The position numbers were made by a program, and so were the translations under genes. The notes under the pieces are model-generated. The model made no database searches, was not told the origin of the DNA, and saw only the letters and a list, made by a program, of their open reading frames with translations. Below are positions 33,888 to 46,191 of a DNA stretch of 64,000 nucleotides, piece by piece. The stretch's first letter is position 1. Every line of letters starts with the position of its first letter. Source of the DNA: Dermatemys mawii (Eukaryota > Chordata > Testudines > Dermatemydidae); assembly GCA_007922305.1 (NCBI GenBank), contig ML677348.1, positions 18,460,699 through 18,524,698 of the forward strand, read 5' to 3'.

Positions 33888-36510
33888 GGCTCTTTTTGTT
33901 TGGTACTCTGATATTGCCTATATGCATGAGACTGGAATGGAGACACAATGCCTAAATATGGTAGAGTGACCAAGAGTTCCTAAGCTTTTAACTGTGTGCA
34001 CCACATTTTAATAGCAAGATTATCTTATTGACTGTCTCCCCTTCTATTGGCACCATGTGAACGCCTTCCCTGCAGACTAAGAACTAATATGTACACCATA
34101 TAACAAACATGCATTAACCTATAGGAGTTTTGGGCAAGTCAAGCTGATGATGAGAAATAATAGGGGCAGCAAAGTTCTCATCTCTGTCATAAAATGAGGA
34201 GTGACTGTGCCAAGTGGTTAATGGAAGAGAACAATAGCCTGAAGCAAATCAATCACTGATCATAATAATGTAGCAAGGCTCTCCTGCAGAGAATACTGCA
34301 AGTGCTATTGCTCCAAGGTATCTATTCGTGATGTCACTCTACGGGCTAGGAACAGTGGCTCTGAAACAAGAAATGGGAATGGGGACAGAGGGGGAAGGAA
34401 ATCTAAGAAAACCAAAAAGAAAATAATGTGGATTAATTATACAATCGCACTTTTTCTAAGAGTGGAATGCAAGATGTTAAAATCTGTTCTCCCTCCATTT
34501 CCTTTGATAGCATTTATGTAACAAAGACTGTAACAAGGGACAGGCCTGATATTTATGCAAATAGATGGCTAAAGCTTTGTAAGAAGCCTGAGCAGAAGGA
34601 TGTGAAGCAAAGAGCTGCCATTCCTGTGGACTGCTTAATTTGCATAAAAAAAATCACTGAGCATGGCCTTTTTGCTCTCTTGTGGCTCAGCATGGTAGAG
34701 GGGTCTACATGGTTTAAAGCATTTTTCAAAACCAAGCTTTGTGAGACCGGTATTAGCATTAGTATTCCAAAGCTATCACCAAATGTACCTGTCAGCACAA
34801 GATGCTAAAACGAACAGCCTCAGAGGACCACCAGAGTACAGCAGAAAGCCATCATTAGGTGGTAAAGCTACGTATACACCAGAGAAAATTATCTTTTGTT
34901 GAACTAGAAGCAACCATGAACTAAGCCAAAGGGGGAAATGAGTGTAACTAATAAAAGCTGAAAGAACTTCCATACCAACTTTACATTAGCAGGGACACTT
35001 CTACTGCAGTATTACTCCTACTTTTATACCTGCAAAAGACAGGCTTTTCATTAAGGCAAGAAAAATGTGAACAGGAGTATGAGAGGAGTTTGATGAAACC
35101 TCTCCTAAGCTGATTACATGGTGTGAACTGCTTCTGTGCTATTAGCAAAGCTTTCTACTTCAGCCTGCACTTATTAAGAAAGGGGCGGGGAAAGCACCAC
35201 TGCTTCTCAAGTTTTTGCAATTCAGTTTGCCCTCTGGCAAATTGTCATAGAAGCAAATTAAAGTTCTGCATATATATTAGGTTCTCTGTGCAACTAATTA
35301 AACCCACCAACAACAAAATGCTGAAACATTTATTTGAACCTAAACCGTGCAGTTCTAACAACTGTTCTATATTTTCTCCATGGCATACAGAAATTGTTTC
35401 CTTTTGGGGTGGCAGAATCATTAAAATTGCTAAAAGGGAAATATTATCAAGATTTAAATAATATTTATATACGTTTTAACTTATCTGTGACCTTGTGACC
35501 AGTACCGTCAGCTGGAAGACTTATGTTAGCAAGCCAAGAGGCTGAACCCACAGGGGCTGAGCATCCTCAATGTCCATCAGCTTCCATGGGAGTTCAGGGT
35601 GCTCAGCATACTGCAGAACTGGATCCAGAATTTTTCTTTTTCCACATATACAGCTTGATATTCTATTGCAGTTGGCTTTGTTTAAACTATAGACATTTAT
35701 TTCCTGGGCAGAGAAGGTGGAGGTCTCAGAATGGCAAGGTAGCAATCCAATCTTCCTTATATTCTCTCATCAGATATTACAGGTATATCTGGTAAGGAAT
35801 TTTCAGCTGGAGTAATTTTCTGACAGAAAATGCAGTTTCCACAAAAATCAAAACTTTCTATAGAAAATTTCTGATTTTGCTGAAACTTCTTGATTTTTCC
35901 ATCAGGAAAATTGAAATGAGATATTACATTTGGGGTCGGTTCAACATGAATACAAATATTCTATTGTTTGAATTGTCCCCAATTTTTTCATTGAGACACA
36001 GGTCAATAAAACATTAAATTGCATTTTCCTATTAGTTTAATTCTGGGCCCCATTCGCTTTTGTGGACTGGGTTCCACAAAAGAGAATGGGGAGAAGTACG
36101 AGTCCCATAGGTGAAGTGTTCATTTCACTCATGCAAGTCAGGTGATTCTGGGTGCATTACGGGAGATGCAGACCAACCTGGGGAGCCTGGTCCATAGTGG
36201 GGGAAATGAGGGCATCATGCAACTGAATTATAAATCCCATAAGGCAATGTGCCACACTAAGAAATGCAGTTTAATGTTGAAATGACTTGAAACTGCGTTT
36301 TGGGAATTTTGACACGTTTCACCTGAATCAAAAATATTTCCAAAACAAAATATTTTGGAATTTCCATTCCACAGGAAATTGTCTTTTTATCCCATTTTGG
36401 GACACAAACAAATCCTGACATGTTGAAATTTCTCCTTGGATGAAAACTCCACATTTTGCTCAAATCTAATTACAATATTGACACTTTGTTGCAGTGTTTC
36501 TTGAAAGATG
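33888..36510. other. No gene recognised; possible decayed repeat
   Basis: Mostly unassigned. The stretch 35810-36475 has A/T-rich ends full of GAAAATTT and TTTTGGAA words around a centre with TGCATTACGGGAGATGCAGA and CCCATAAGGCAATGTG, which looks like an old DNA transposon, but no clear ends or target duplication were found. Confidence 0.35.
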
Positions 36511-36512
36511 TA

Positions 36513-37515
36513 CAGTGACTCCTCGCTTAACGTTGTAGTTATGTTCCAGAAAAAGTGACTTTAAGCAAAACGATGTTAAGTGAATCCAATTTCTCCATAA
36601 GAATTTAAATAAATGGGGGCGGGGGGATTACGTTCCAGGGAATTTTTTTCACCAGACCAAAAAAAACCAAAACAACAAAACCCCTATATACACACATAGT
36701 GTATACTTTTTAAACAAACAATTGAATACTGTACACAGCGATAATGATTGATTGTGAAGCTTGGTTGAGGTGGAGGAGTCACAGGGTGGGATATTTCCCA
36801 AGGAATGCCTTACTGATAAATGATGAACTAGCTTTTAGCTGAGCCCTCAAGGATTAACACATTGTTAATGTAGCCTCAGACTCTAAAAGGCTACATAGCA
36901 GACAGAGACACACCTCATGTGTGAGAGAGATATGCGCATTGGCCCTTTAAGTATGCTGACCCCACTCTTTAGTACATTGTCTTTTTAAGTGGATCAGGAA
37001 GTTGAGACAGCAGCTGCTGCCCCAAGCTCTCTCTGTCTCTCTCAGTCCGTGTCCCCACCCTGCTCTATATGGAGAAGGGTAAGCGGGGTGCAGGAGCAGG
37101 GGGGAGGGAGACATCCTGACATTAGTCCTCCCCTTTGTCTCCTCTCCTCCCTCCCACCCCACAGCAAGCAGGAGGATCCCGGGAGCGCTCCAAGGCAGAG
37201 GGCAGGAGCAGCACATGGCAGTGGGGGGAGGACAGCTGAACTGCCCAGCAATTGATAACCTGTTGGGTGGCTGCCATACAGGGAACTTAGGGGAGCAGGC
37301 AGCTGATAGGGGGCTGTTGGTCCACCCTGGTTCCAAGCCCCCACCAGCCAGCTCCAATGGGCTGCTCTTCCTCAAAGCAGTGGACAAAGCAAGCTGCTGC
37401 CAAACGACTTTATAAGAGAGCATTGCACAAGTTTAAACGAGTATGTTCCCTAATTGATCAGCAACTTAACATCGAAACAGTGTTAACCGGGGCGACTTTA
37501 AGTGAGGAGTTCCTG
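36513..37515. mobile_element. Tigger/pogo-like non-autonomous element, 1003 bp, TA target
   Basis: It starts CAGTGACTCCTCGCTTAACG and ends AAGTGAGGAGTTCCTG, inverted ends with a shared CTCCTC(A/G)CTTAA core. TA flanks both sides (36511-36512, 37516-37517), as in Tc1/mariner-pogo elements. The interior has an AT-rich left part and a GC-rich right part with GGGAGGAGGACAGC-like stretches. No transposase is recognisable; the open frames inside are Pro/Ser-rich composition artefacts. Confidence 0.7.
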
Positions 37516-37969
37516 TACAGTGAGGCACAGGAAGAAAAGTTATTTTATTAACAAATTGCATCGTCTCGGATCGCTGTGAGAGAAGCGGTCAATGGTCATC
37601 TCTGGCAGTGGCACTATGTTGTCCTTTGATAAATCACACACTACTGATAAAACAAGCAAGAGAGGATCACAGCAGTAGATTCACCAGCTCCTCCTTTTCC
37701 ACGTTAGTGGCGTCTGATACAAGAAGGGCAGTAATCTATTCCTCAACACACACTATTATGCATACTGCCTCCGTTTATTCGAAAAGATGTTTGGGAACAA
37801 TGTGAAGTCCATGGGATGCTCACTACAGCCTATATGATATGCAGTCTCTTCTGTCAGTCCTTCTCAACACATCTTCACTAGTAGCAGCAGGTGATGATCC
37901 CAAGGTGGAATTTCATCTTGCATACACTACAGTGGCTGTATAGGCAGTGCATAGCAATACAAGAGTTTC

Positions 37970-38205
37970 ACATGCAGTTCAGGATAGCCAGTGCACATCT
38001 GCAGAGCCTCCTATTACAGAGAATTGGTGTGCCTCCCTATGGTCATTTCAGGATAAAATATGGATGGTGAGTCAAAATGATACTTACCTCTAACCAACTG
38101 TGCCACTCATCTGCTGCTGGAGATAAAAGATTTCTTCATGACCCATTAATATGAGCTGGCAGATGGCAGGCTGTCATAGTCCTTGATGCATGGGATTCAG
38201 TTAAC
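37970..38205 (+). repeat. Unnamed ancient interspersed repeat, copy 1
   Basis: About 230 bp align collinearly with 50034-50262. Shared anchors are ACATGCAGTTCAG, CATTTCAGGATAAAATA, GATAAAAGATTTCT, CCATTAATATGAGC and GTCCTTG. The two copies are clearly diverged with small indels. I recognise no family, promoter boxes or inverted ends. Confidence 0.7.
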
Positions 38206-38587
38206 ACTGCAGAGTCAGTATTGTTATAAATCACAACTAATACCTACGCACGCATTGCATGTGGATATGATTGCTTTACCTGAGTGACATACTCAACTCT
38301 GTTGTACTTCTGATATTGGCAGGGGCAAAGTAATTGCAGCTCCTGGGATAAGCCACAACCTCAGATTCTGCTCCCCAGAAGGTCCCTACTGCAGCCACAT
38401 CTTCATGCTTCCAAGTTTACATGGCTTTTCTCTCAACTAGGCTGTGGCAAACCCTGCACTGTTAAGGAGGGGGTAAAAAAGCTGCTCTGGGACCTGGTGG
38501 TCCCACCTCAATACATCTGCAAAGCATGCATGGCGTGGCTCAAAAGGAGGTGCTCAAAAGAAAAACAGGTCCTTATCCCTACAGGTG

Positions 38588-38770
38588 GGAGGGATAGCTC
38601 AGTGGTTTGCGCATTGGCCTGCTAAGCCCAGGTTGTGAGCTCAATCCTTGAGGGGGCCATTTAGGGATCTAGGACAAAAAGCCTGTCAGTGGATAGTACT
38701 TAGTCCTGCTAGTGTAGGCAGGGGACTGGACTCAATGACCTTCCAAGGTCTTTCCAGCTCTGAGATAGGT
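38588..38770 (+). mobile_element. tRNA-derived SINE, turtle Cry type
   Basis: The head is GGGAGGGATAGCTCAGTGG, a polymerase III A-box-like segment, followed by a B-box-like GGTTGTGAGCTCAATCC. The unrelated body (GGGGGCCATTTAGGGATCTA) and a CR1-like tail (GGGACTGGACTCAATGACC, TTCCAAGGTC) complete the tripartite structure. This arrangement is that of the tortoise/turtle polymerase III SINE and is the main taxonomic clue in the window. The tail ends against a TC/TA microsatellite. Confidence 0.85.
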
Positions 38771-38771
38771 G

Positions 38772-38812
38772 TATCTCTCTCTCTCTCTATATATATATTA
38801 TATATATAATTA
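38772..38812. repeat. TC/TA microsatellite
   Basis: A run of TC dinucleotides passes into TA dinucleotides (TATATATATTATATATATAA) directly after the SINE tail. Confidence 0.9.
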
Positions 38813-38834
38813 GGTCAGATCAATAGGGTAGCAG

Positions 38835-39270
38835 AAGAGGGGCTAACTTAGATTCACAGATTGCAAGGCCAGACAGGACCACTGTGATCATCTAGTCCAG
38901 GAGTCAGCAACCTTTCAGAAGTGGTAGGCTGAGTCTTTATTTATTCACTCTCATTTAAGGTTTCACATGCAAGTAATACATTTTAATGTGTTCAGAAGGT
39001 CTCTGTCTATAAGTCTATAATATATAACTAAATTATTGTTGTATGTAAAATAAATAAAACATTTAAAAAGCTTCATTTAAAATTAAATTAAATTAAAATG
39101 CAGAGCTCCCCAGATTGGTGGCCAGGACCCAGGCAGTGAGAATGCCACTAAAAATCAGCTCGCGTGCCGCCTTCGGCACATGTGCCATAGGTTACCTACC
39201 CCTGATCTAGTCTGACCTCCTGTGTGACAAATGCCATAGAGCTTTCCCAAAATAATATGTAGAGCGTATC
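38835..39270 (-). repeat. CR1 3' end in minus orientation, split by a hAT MITE
   Basis: The halves GATTGCAAGGCCAGACAGGA, CCACTGTGATCATCTAGTC and TGACCTCCTGTGTGAC are the reverse complement of a CR1-type 3' region (compare the AGATGACCTC tail elsewhere). The 307-bp MITE at 38898-39204 separates them. Confidence 0.65.
38898..39204. mobile_element. hAT-type MITE, 307 bp, with 8-bp TSD
   Basis: It starts CAGGAGTCAGCAACCTTTCA and ends GGTTACCTACCCCTG. The duplication atctagtc flanks it (38890-38897, 39205-39212). The AT-rich middle and the GCTCGCGTGCCGCCTTCGGC block near the right end are typical of the family. Removing it restores a continuous CR1 tail. Confidence 0.9.
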
Positions 39271-39479
39271 CTCCACTCTCAGCTCCTGGGAAGGAGCACT
39301 GCAGGCCCTTGGTTGCGATGACTACACCAAACCCACAGAGAAGAAAGACAACACTCAGGTCTCAGACTCTGCCTTTGATTTCAGTTTTTAGTGTCTTCAC
39401 TTTGTGCACTGAGACAGAGAGAACTGGTAGGAAGGGAACCAGGGAAGCACCAGTATAGCACTTTTGGTTGCAGTACGTT

Positions 39480-39700
39480 GCTACCTATTGCTGGGCCCTG
39501 ATTGGAAAAACTGATGGAGTAGGTGGGCCTGGGCTCCCCACCAGCCCTTAGGGACTGCAGAAGGCAGAAAGCCTACCTTGACAGGGGAAGTCTTGAGGAG
39601 AGAAGGCCCTGACGCCAGAAGAGTCAAGACCCTGAGAGCCTGACCAGAGGATGCCTCAAACCCCTAACCTGATCATAGGGCTATCCTGTGTCTGACTCTT
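39480..39700 (+). repeat. Possible LTR fragment
   Basis: GTGGGCCTGGGCTCCCC also occurs in the LTR at 44154-44766, and the surrounding sequence has similar composition. There is no clear start or end, and the similarity beyond this block is weak. Confidence 0.3.
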
Positions 39701-39820
39701 TATATATCCTGAAAGGGATATATAAAAATATGTGACCTGGCCTGGCCACAAGATTGAGTCACAAGAAAGGGGCAGACCACTGCAGGAAAGCCTGTTAGCA
39801 GGTGTGCCAGGAAAGAAGAA

Positions 39821-40336
39821 GTGAGCCTGCCACACCTAAGAGTGGCCACAAGTGTTACCTCTCCAGCGGAGGGAACTCCAGTCATTAGGAAAAGGCAGCT
39901 GTTAGTAATGGGAGATTCGATCATTAGAAACAGAGATAGCTGGATCTGTGATGACCGGGAGAACCTTATGGTGACTTGCCTGCCTGGTGCGAAGGTTGCG
40001 GATCTCTCGAGGCATCTAGACAGATTTATGAATAGTGCTGGGGAGGAGCCGGTGGTCGTGGTACATGTAGGTACCAATGACGTAGGGAAGGGCAGGAGAG
40101 ATGTCCTGGAGGCCAAATTTAGGCTGCTAGGAAACAGATTGAAATCCAGGACCTCTATGGTGGCATTCTCAGAAATGCTTCCAGTTCCATGTGCAGGGCC
40201 AGCTAGGCAGGCAGAGCATCCACGCATTGAGATGCTGATGAGACAATGGTGTAGAGAGGAGGGGTTTAGATTTATTAGGAACTGGGGAAACTTTTGGGAT
40301 GGGGGGAGCCTATACAGGAAGATGGGCTCCACCTAA
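39821..40336 (+). pseudogene. CR1 ORF1, SGNH esterase-like domain
   Basis: The 171-codon open frame holds the hallmarks of the esterase found in CR1 ORF1: a block-I LLVMGDSIIR with the nucleophile Ser at about residue 33, CLPGAKVADLSRHLD, a block-III VVVHVGTNDVGKG with Gly and Asn, and WCREEGFRFIRNW. The catalytic Asp-x-x-His block (GAT GGG CTC CAC) is present in DNA at 40321-40332 but one frame over, so the frame stops at GST. The esterase role in CR1 is known from family studies, with membrane or lipid binding suggested; this copy is broken. Confidence 0.8.
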
Positions 40337-40817
40337 ACCAAAGTGGAACCAGACTGCTGGCACTTAACATTAAAAAGGTTGCAGAGCAGTTTTTAAACTA
40401 AGAGATGGGGGAAAGCCAATTGCTGCAGAGGAGCACATGGATCGGATTGAGACTTCTATTACATGAGGGTCTACTGATAGAGATTCTCTAGGTTTTAGTC
40501 AGGAGGAGAGGATGGTAAAGAATAAAGGAGAGGCCAGATCAGATTACAAACTTCTACACAAAGAATTTGACACATCAGAAAAAGGCAGACAAATAAATAG
40601 TGACCAGTTTTTAAAGTGCTTGTACACAAATACTAGAAGTCTAAATAATAAGATGGGTGAACTAGAGTGCCTCGTGTTAAAGGAGGATATTGACATAATA
40701 GGCATCACAGAACCATGGTGGAGTGAGGACAATAAATGGGACACAATCATTCTGGGATATAAAATATATCGGAAGGACAGAACAGGTAGTGGGGGTGGGG
40801 GAGTGGCACTATATGTG

Positions 40818-42259
40818 TGTAACCCTTCTGCCCATCAGAGTTGGCAGCAACAAGGGCCGGGTTCAGTATCCAGGGGTTCCATTCCAATAGCACAATACAA
40901 AAACCGGCTCGAGCCCCCACCCAGTGACCTGGGACAACCATATACCACCCCTCTGGGCGTCTGTAAGAGACAATACTTCCCCTCTCGCAAGCACAGAGTC
41001 TGAGTGTACCAAAGCCTTTTAATAACAGGGAGAAACTATGTGGCATTATATTGGGGAAACACCACAAACAAGGTTAATAAACCAGACCATGAACCAGAAG
41101 CCCCCCTCCCAGCAAATAGGCCGTGGCCTTCCCTTTGGCTCTTGAGTTCCACCACCCCAAAAAGTCACTCAATAGTCCCAAAAGTCCAACAGCCCAAGAG
41201 TCTCTGTCCTTGGTCCGTGCAGAGTTCAAAAGTCAATTGGCAGAGTCTTACCTCCAGCCTGGGTGGAGATGGAGGGTAGGGCACGGGGCACCTTACGTGG
41301 TCCGAGGCCGACTGCGCCGCCTCTCCGTGAGGTTCCGCTGCAGCTCTCACCGCAATCGGCTCTGCTCCGCTCCACTGGCTGTCCTACGAACCGCTCTGCC
41401 CGTTGATCCGCTAGCTGCTCTGCTAGCCGACACACAGACAGCTCTGCTGCGCTGGTCACTCTGCCCGCAGCACCCACGCCTCTGCTAGGTGACAGACAGA
41501 CAGCTCTGCCACGCCGGTCACTCTGCCCGCAGCACCAACGCCTCCGCTAGTCGACAGACAGCTCTGCTGCACCAGTCACTCCGCTAGCCGTCCTGCTAGC
41601 CGACACACAGACTGCTCTGCTGCACCAGCCACTCTGCACTTTTTCCAGGTCCCCCCTACTTAAGACAGTGCTCAGTGATTTCTTTAGCTCTTAGGTGATT
41701 TCAGCTCTTAAGTGATTTCAGCTCACAGTAGGGGAGCCTTAGCGCAGGTGCATCGGTGAGCCCAAAGCAATTGTCAGCTCAGCAGCCTGGAACCAGGCTC
41801 CTAATGGAAGCAAAATTCAATTCTGACATTCCACAGTGGAGAGAGGCAGGGTGCAATAGGCCTGGGAGGCCCTCAGACAGAGCCCTCACCAAAAGGTATA
41901 GGTCTGTCCATCACCTCTCTCAATCTCACAGTGTTCTGAAAACGCATGGCCCTTGCCCAGTGAGTGCTACCTAGATGATGGCGAGTCTCTCCATCATAAC
42001 ACGGGCCAAGTACATGTCCATAGTCCTTCATTCACATAATCACAGTAACATCACTTTATCATTCTTGCCCCAATAACATAGAAACTGGGGCTCCCTCATC
42101 AGCCGAAGTGGCCATGTGGGCTGCTGTGGGCTCAGGCTAGGCGCAGTGGGTGTGTCTATGCAAATTGATTGGCCCCAGACTTATTTTGCAAGGCTCACTG
42201 CAATTCCCATAGTTCGCCACCAGATGTCAGAATATATCTCATTCCTGACACTGCTTACA
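40818..42259 (-). mobile_element. Solo LTR of an endogenous retrovirus inside CR1, minus orientation
   Basis: This 1442-bp LTR on the plus strand begins TGTAACCCTTCTGCCCATC and ends CTGACACTGCTTACA. It is flanked by the 4-bp duplication tgtg (40814-40817, 42260-42263). It is the reverse-oriented relative of 24713-26130: the same polyadenylation region appears as CTTTTAATAACAG near 41020. The block at about 41390-41640 carries tandem units around GCTCTGCTGC, GCCGACACACAGAC and GTCACTC, expanded compared with the plus-oriented copy. It interrupts the CR1 endonuclease. No retroviral genes are present. Confidence 0.9.
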
Positions 42260-44153
42260 TGTGAAAGAAAATGTAGAATCAAATGAAGTAAAAATCTTAA
42301 ATGAGTCCACATGTTCCATAGAATCTTTATGGATAGTAATTCCATGCTCTAATAAGAATAAAACAATAAGGATCTATTATCGACCACCTGATCAGGACAG
42401 TGATAGTGATGATGAAATGCTAAGGGAGATTAGAGAGGCTGTCAAAATAAATAACTCAATAATAATTGGGGATTTCAATTATCCCCATATTGACTGGGTA
42501 CATGTCACCTCACGACGAAATGCAGAGACAAAATTCCTCGATACTTTAAATGACTGCTTCTTGGAGCAGCTGGTACGGGAACCCACAAGGGGAGAGGCAA
42601 CTCTTGATTTAGTCCTGAGTGGAGCACAAGAACGGGTCCAAGAGGTAACAGGACTGCTTGGAAATAGTGATCATAATATAACAACATTTAACATTCCTGT
42701 GGTGGGAACAACACCTCAGCAGCACAACACTGTGGCGTTTAATTTCAGAAAGGGAAACTATGCAAAAATGAGGGGGTTAGTTAAATGGAAATTAATAGGT
42801 AAAGTGACTAAAGTGAAATCCCTGCAAGCTGCATGGACACTTTTCAAAGACACCATAATAGAGGCTCAACTTAAATGTATACCCCAAATTAAAAATCAAA
42901 GTCAAAGAACTAAAAAAGAGCCACGATGGCTTAAAAACCATGTAAAAGAAGCAGTGAGAGATAAAAAGGCATCTTTTAAAAAGTGGAAGTCAAATCCTAC
43001 TGAGGTAACTAGAGAGGAGCATAAACACTGCCAAATTAAGTGTAAAAATGTAATAAGAAAACCCAAAATGGAGTTTGAAGAACAGCTAGCCAGAAACTCA
43101 AAAGGTAATAATAAAATGTTTTTTAAATACGTCAGAAGCAGGAAGCCTGCTAAACAACCAGTGAGGCCCCTGGATGATAGAGATACAAAGGAGCACTTAA
43201 AGAGGATAAAGTCATTGTGGAGAAACTAAATGAATTCTTTGCTTCGGTTTTCATGGCTGAGGACATTAGGGAGATTCCCAAACCTGAGCCATCTTTTGTA
43301 GGTGACAAATCTGAGGCATTGTCACAGATTGAAGTGTCACTAGAGGAGGTTTTGGAACTAATCGATAAACTTAACTGTAACAAGTCACCGGGACCAGACG
43401 GCATTCACCCAAGAGTTCTGAAAGAACTTAAATGTGAAATTGCGGAACAATTAACTAGGGTTTGTAACCTGTCCTTTAAATCAGCTTCTGTACCCAATGA
43501 CTGGAAGATAGCTAATGCAATGCCAATATTTAAAAAGGGCTCTAGAGGTGATCCCGGCAATTACAGACCGGTAAGTCTAACGTCCGTACTGGGCAAATTA
43601 GTTGAAACAATAGTAAAGAATAAAACTATCAGGCACATAGAAGAACATAAATTTTTGGGCAAAAGTCAGCATGGTTTCTGTAAAGGGAAATCATGCCTTA
43701 CTAATCTATTAGAGTTCTTTGAAGGGGTCAACAAACATGTGGACACGGGGGATCCAGTGGACATAGTGTACTTAGATTTCCAGAAAGCCTTTGACAAGGT
43801 CCCTCACCAAAGGCTCTTACGTAAATTAAGTTGCCATGGGATAAGAGGGAAGATCCTTTCATGGATTGAGAACTGGTTAAAAGACAGGGAACAAAGGGTA
43901 AGAATAAATGGTAAATTTTCAGAATGGAGAAAGGTAACTAGTGGTGTTCCCCAAGGGTCAGTCCTAGGACCAATCCTATTCAACTTATTCATCAATGATT
44001 TGGAGGAAGGGATAAACAGTGATGTGGCTAAGTTTTCAGATGATACTTAACTGCTCAAAATAGTTAAGACCCAAGCAGACTGTGAAGAACTTCAAAAAGA
44101 TCTCACGAAACTAAATGATTGGGCAACAAAATGGCAAATGAAATTTAACGTGG

Positions 44154-44766
44154 TGTGACGGAGTCAGTCCAGAAGGATATAAGAGAGTGCTGGAAGGTAG
44201 GTATATAAGCCTCAGGATGTACAGGTCCCTGTTCCCTGGATAGCCAAACAAAGGCTACACCAGGCCAATCAAGACACCTGGGACCAATTAAGAAGCTTCT
44301 AGAAAGCACAGAAATAGCTAGCCTGATTGGGACACCTGAAGCCAATCAGGAGCTGGATGAAACCAGTTAAAAACCCTCCCAGTTAGTCAGGTGGATGTGG
44401 ATGTCAGGAGCTGTGGGAAGAAGTTGTGCTGTTGGTGAGAGTGAGTGGTAGACATGTCATATGCAAAGAAGGAGGCCCTGAGGTAAGGGTGAAGTGGAGT
44501 TTGAAGAAGTGAGGGCTGCTGTGGGGAAGTAGCCCAGGGAATTGTATTATGTTTTGTGGCTAAAAGGTCAGCCATCTTAGCTGATACTATTAGGGTACCT
44601 GGGCTGGAGCCCGGAGTAGAGGGTGGGCCTGGGCTCCCCCCTTTCTGCCTCTCCTAATTAACTATTGAGAAAGAGAGGTCACCCTGGGGCCTAGATGAGT
44701 TTCTGAGGCCTCTAAATCTGCCAGGAAGCGCAGGACTCACAAATACAGACTCGGAACTTTGTCACA
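44154..44766 (+). mobile_element. Solo LTR of a second retroviral family inside CR1
   Basis: This 613-bp LTR begins TGTGACGGAGTCAGTCC and ends CGGAACTTTGTCACA, flanked by gtgg (44150-44153, 44767-44770). A TTAAAAACC TATA-like box near 44367 suggests plus orientation. It interrupts the CR1 reverse transcriptase between the catalytic motifs and the C-terminal domain, which resumes GGATAAATGTAAAGTAGTGC. No retroviral genes are adjacent. Confidence 0.85.
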
Positions 44767-45654
44767 GTGGATAAATGTAAAGTAGTGCACATCAGAAAAA
44801 AATAACCCCAACTATACGTACAATATGATGGGGGCTAATTTAGCTACAACTACTCAGGAAAAAGATCTTGGAGTCATTGTGGATGGTTCTCTGAAGACGT
44901 CCATGCAGTGTGCGGCGGCAGTTAAGAAAGCAAACAGGATGTTAGGAATCATTAAAAAAGGGATAGAGACTATCTTATTGCCCTTATACAAATTCATGGT
45001 GTGCCCACATCTTGAATACTGTGTACAAATGTGGTCTCCTCATCTCAAAAAGGATATACTGGCATTAGAAAAGTTTCAGAGAGGACAACTAAAATGATTA
45101 GAGGTTTGCAACGGGTCCCATATGAGGAGAGATTAAAGAGGCTAGGACTTTTTAGCTTGGAAAAGAGGAAACTAAGGGGAGATATGATAGAGATATATAA
45201 AATTATGAGTGGTGTGGAGAAAGTGAATAAGGAAAAGTTATTTACTTGTTCCCATAATAGAAGAACTAGGGGCCACCCACTGAAATTAGTGGGCAGCAGG
45301 TTTAAAACAAATAAAAGGAAGTTCTTCTTCACACAGCGCACAGTCAACCTGTGGAACTCCTTGCCTGAGGAGGCTGTGAAGGCTAAGACTATAACAGGGT
45401 CTAAAAGAGAACTGGATAAATTCATGGAGGCTAAGGCCATTAATGCCTGTTAGCCAGGCTGGGTAAGGAATGGTGTCCCTAGCCTCTGTTTGTCAGAGGG
45501 GGGTGATGGATGGCAGGAGAGAGATCACTTGATCATTAACTGTTAGGTTCACTCACTCCAGGGCACCTGGCATTAGCCACTGTCGCTAGACAGGATACTG
45601 GGCTAGATGGACCTTTGGTCTGACTCAGTACGGCCTTTATGTTCTTATGTTCAC

Positions 45655-46190
45655 AAAGGCGCCTGTGGTGAGTGAACTCCTTCACACAGGCCTTTATCAT
45701 CTCTGCCTTAACTGTAACATCCTGCTCTGGTTTTTCGGCACTAACCTCAGCCCACTGAAATCCCTTCAATAGGCTACTGCCGAGATCACCTTCTTGGCTT
45801 GTCATCCTAACCAATCACTACTTTTCCAAGTTCCTGCCCCTTTTCCAGCACGTCAAATACAAGCTTTATGGCCTTACCTTTAAGACCATTCACAGTTAAC
45901 TCCTCCCTACATATCCATTTTTGTATCTCATCTTTTCATGCTCTTTCGCTTCCTCTTCCACTTTGCCAAAAATGCCAGCTTGGACTGACCAATTGACTGC
46001 TTCACACGCTAACACCATCACACTTCCTTTCATGCATTCTGTGAGGAACACCCCCAATCCCTGTTAAACCCTCTTTTTCCATCTTGTCTTTACAATCTAA
46101 GTTAACTCCACAGGGCAAGAACTACATTTTACTTGATATCTGGATAGCACAATAAGGCTTTGACCCTCACTGGGGCATCTGGGGCCTACT
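45655..46190 (+). repeat. L2-like LINE 3' region
   Basis: Collinear blocks such as CTTGGCTTGTCATCCTAACC, CAAATACAAGCTTTATGGCC, ACCTTTAAGACCATTCACAG, CAGGGCAAGAACTACATTTT and GCACAATAAGGCTTTGACCC match the amniote L2-type 3' end and tail. No intact frame remains. Confidence 0.55.
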
Positions 46191-46191
46191 G

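Larger units (their letters stand above)
40512..45452 (+). pseudogene. CR1 ORF2, endonuclease plus reverse transcriptase, in pieces
   Basis: The apurinic endonuclease starts at 40512 with LYTNTRSLNNK and DIIGITEPWW. It is cut by an LTR after GGGGVALYV and resumes at 42264 with YYRPPDQD, IIIGDFNYPHIDW and the catalytic GNSDHN. A frameshift near 43200-43230 leads into the reverse transcriptase: [25 protein letters not shown], motif [15 protein letters not shown], motif [16 protein letters not shown] and motif C KFSDDT followed by a stop. After the second LTR the C-terminal part continues at 44771-45452, with [29 protein letters not shown] and [11 protein letters not shown]. Motif C has the two Asp, but a stop follows. 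All key motifs are readable, so this is a fairly young copy. Confidence 0.9.
39736..45652 (+). mobile_element. CR1 LINE, nearly complete, split by two solo LTRs
   Basis: After removing the LTRs at 40818-42259 and 44154-44766, about 3.9 kb of CR1 remain: ORF1 esterase, ORF2 endonuclease and reverse transcriptase, and a 3' UTR ending GGCCTTTATGTTCTTATGTT. Each LTR insertion duplicated 4 bp of CR1 sequence. The 5' end is approximate, and the promoter region is probably truncated. Frameshifts and stops in both ORFs make it inactive. Confidence 0.85.

Noticed and set aside
36947..37423. 158-codon Ser/Pro-rich open frame on the minus strand
   Set aside because: It lies inside the Tigger-like element 36513-37515 and has no recognisable domain.
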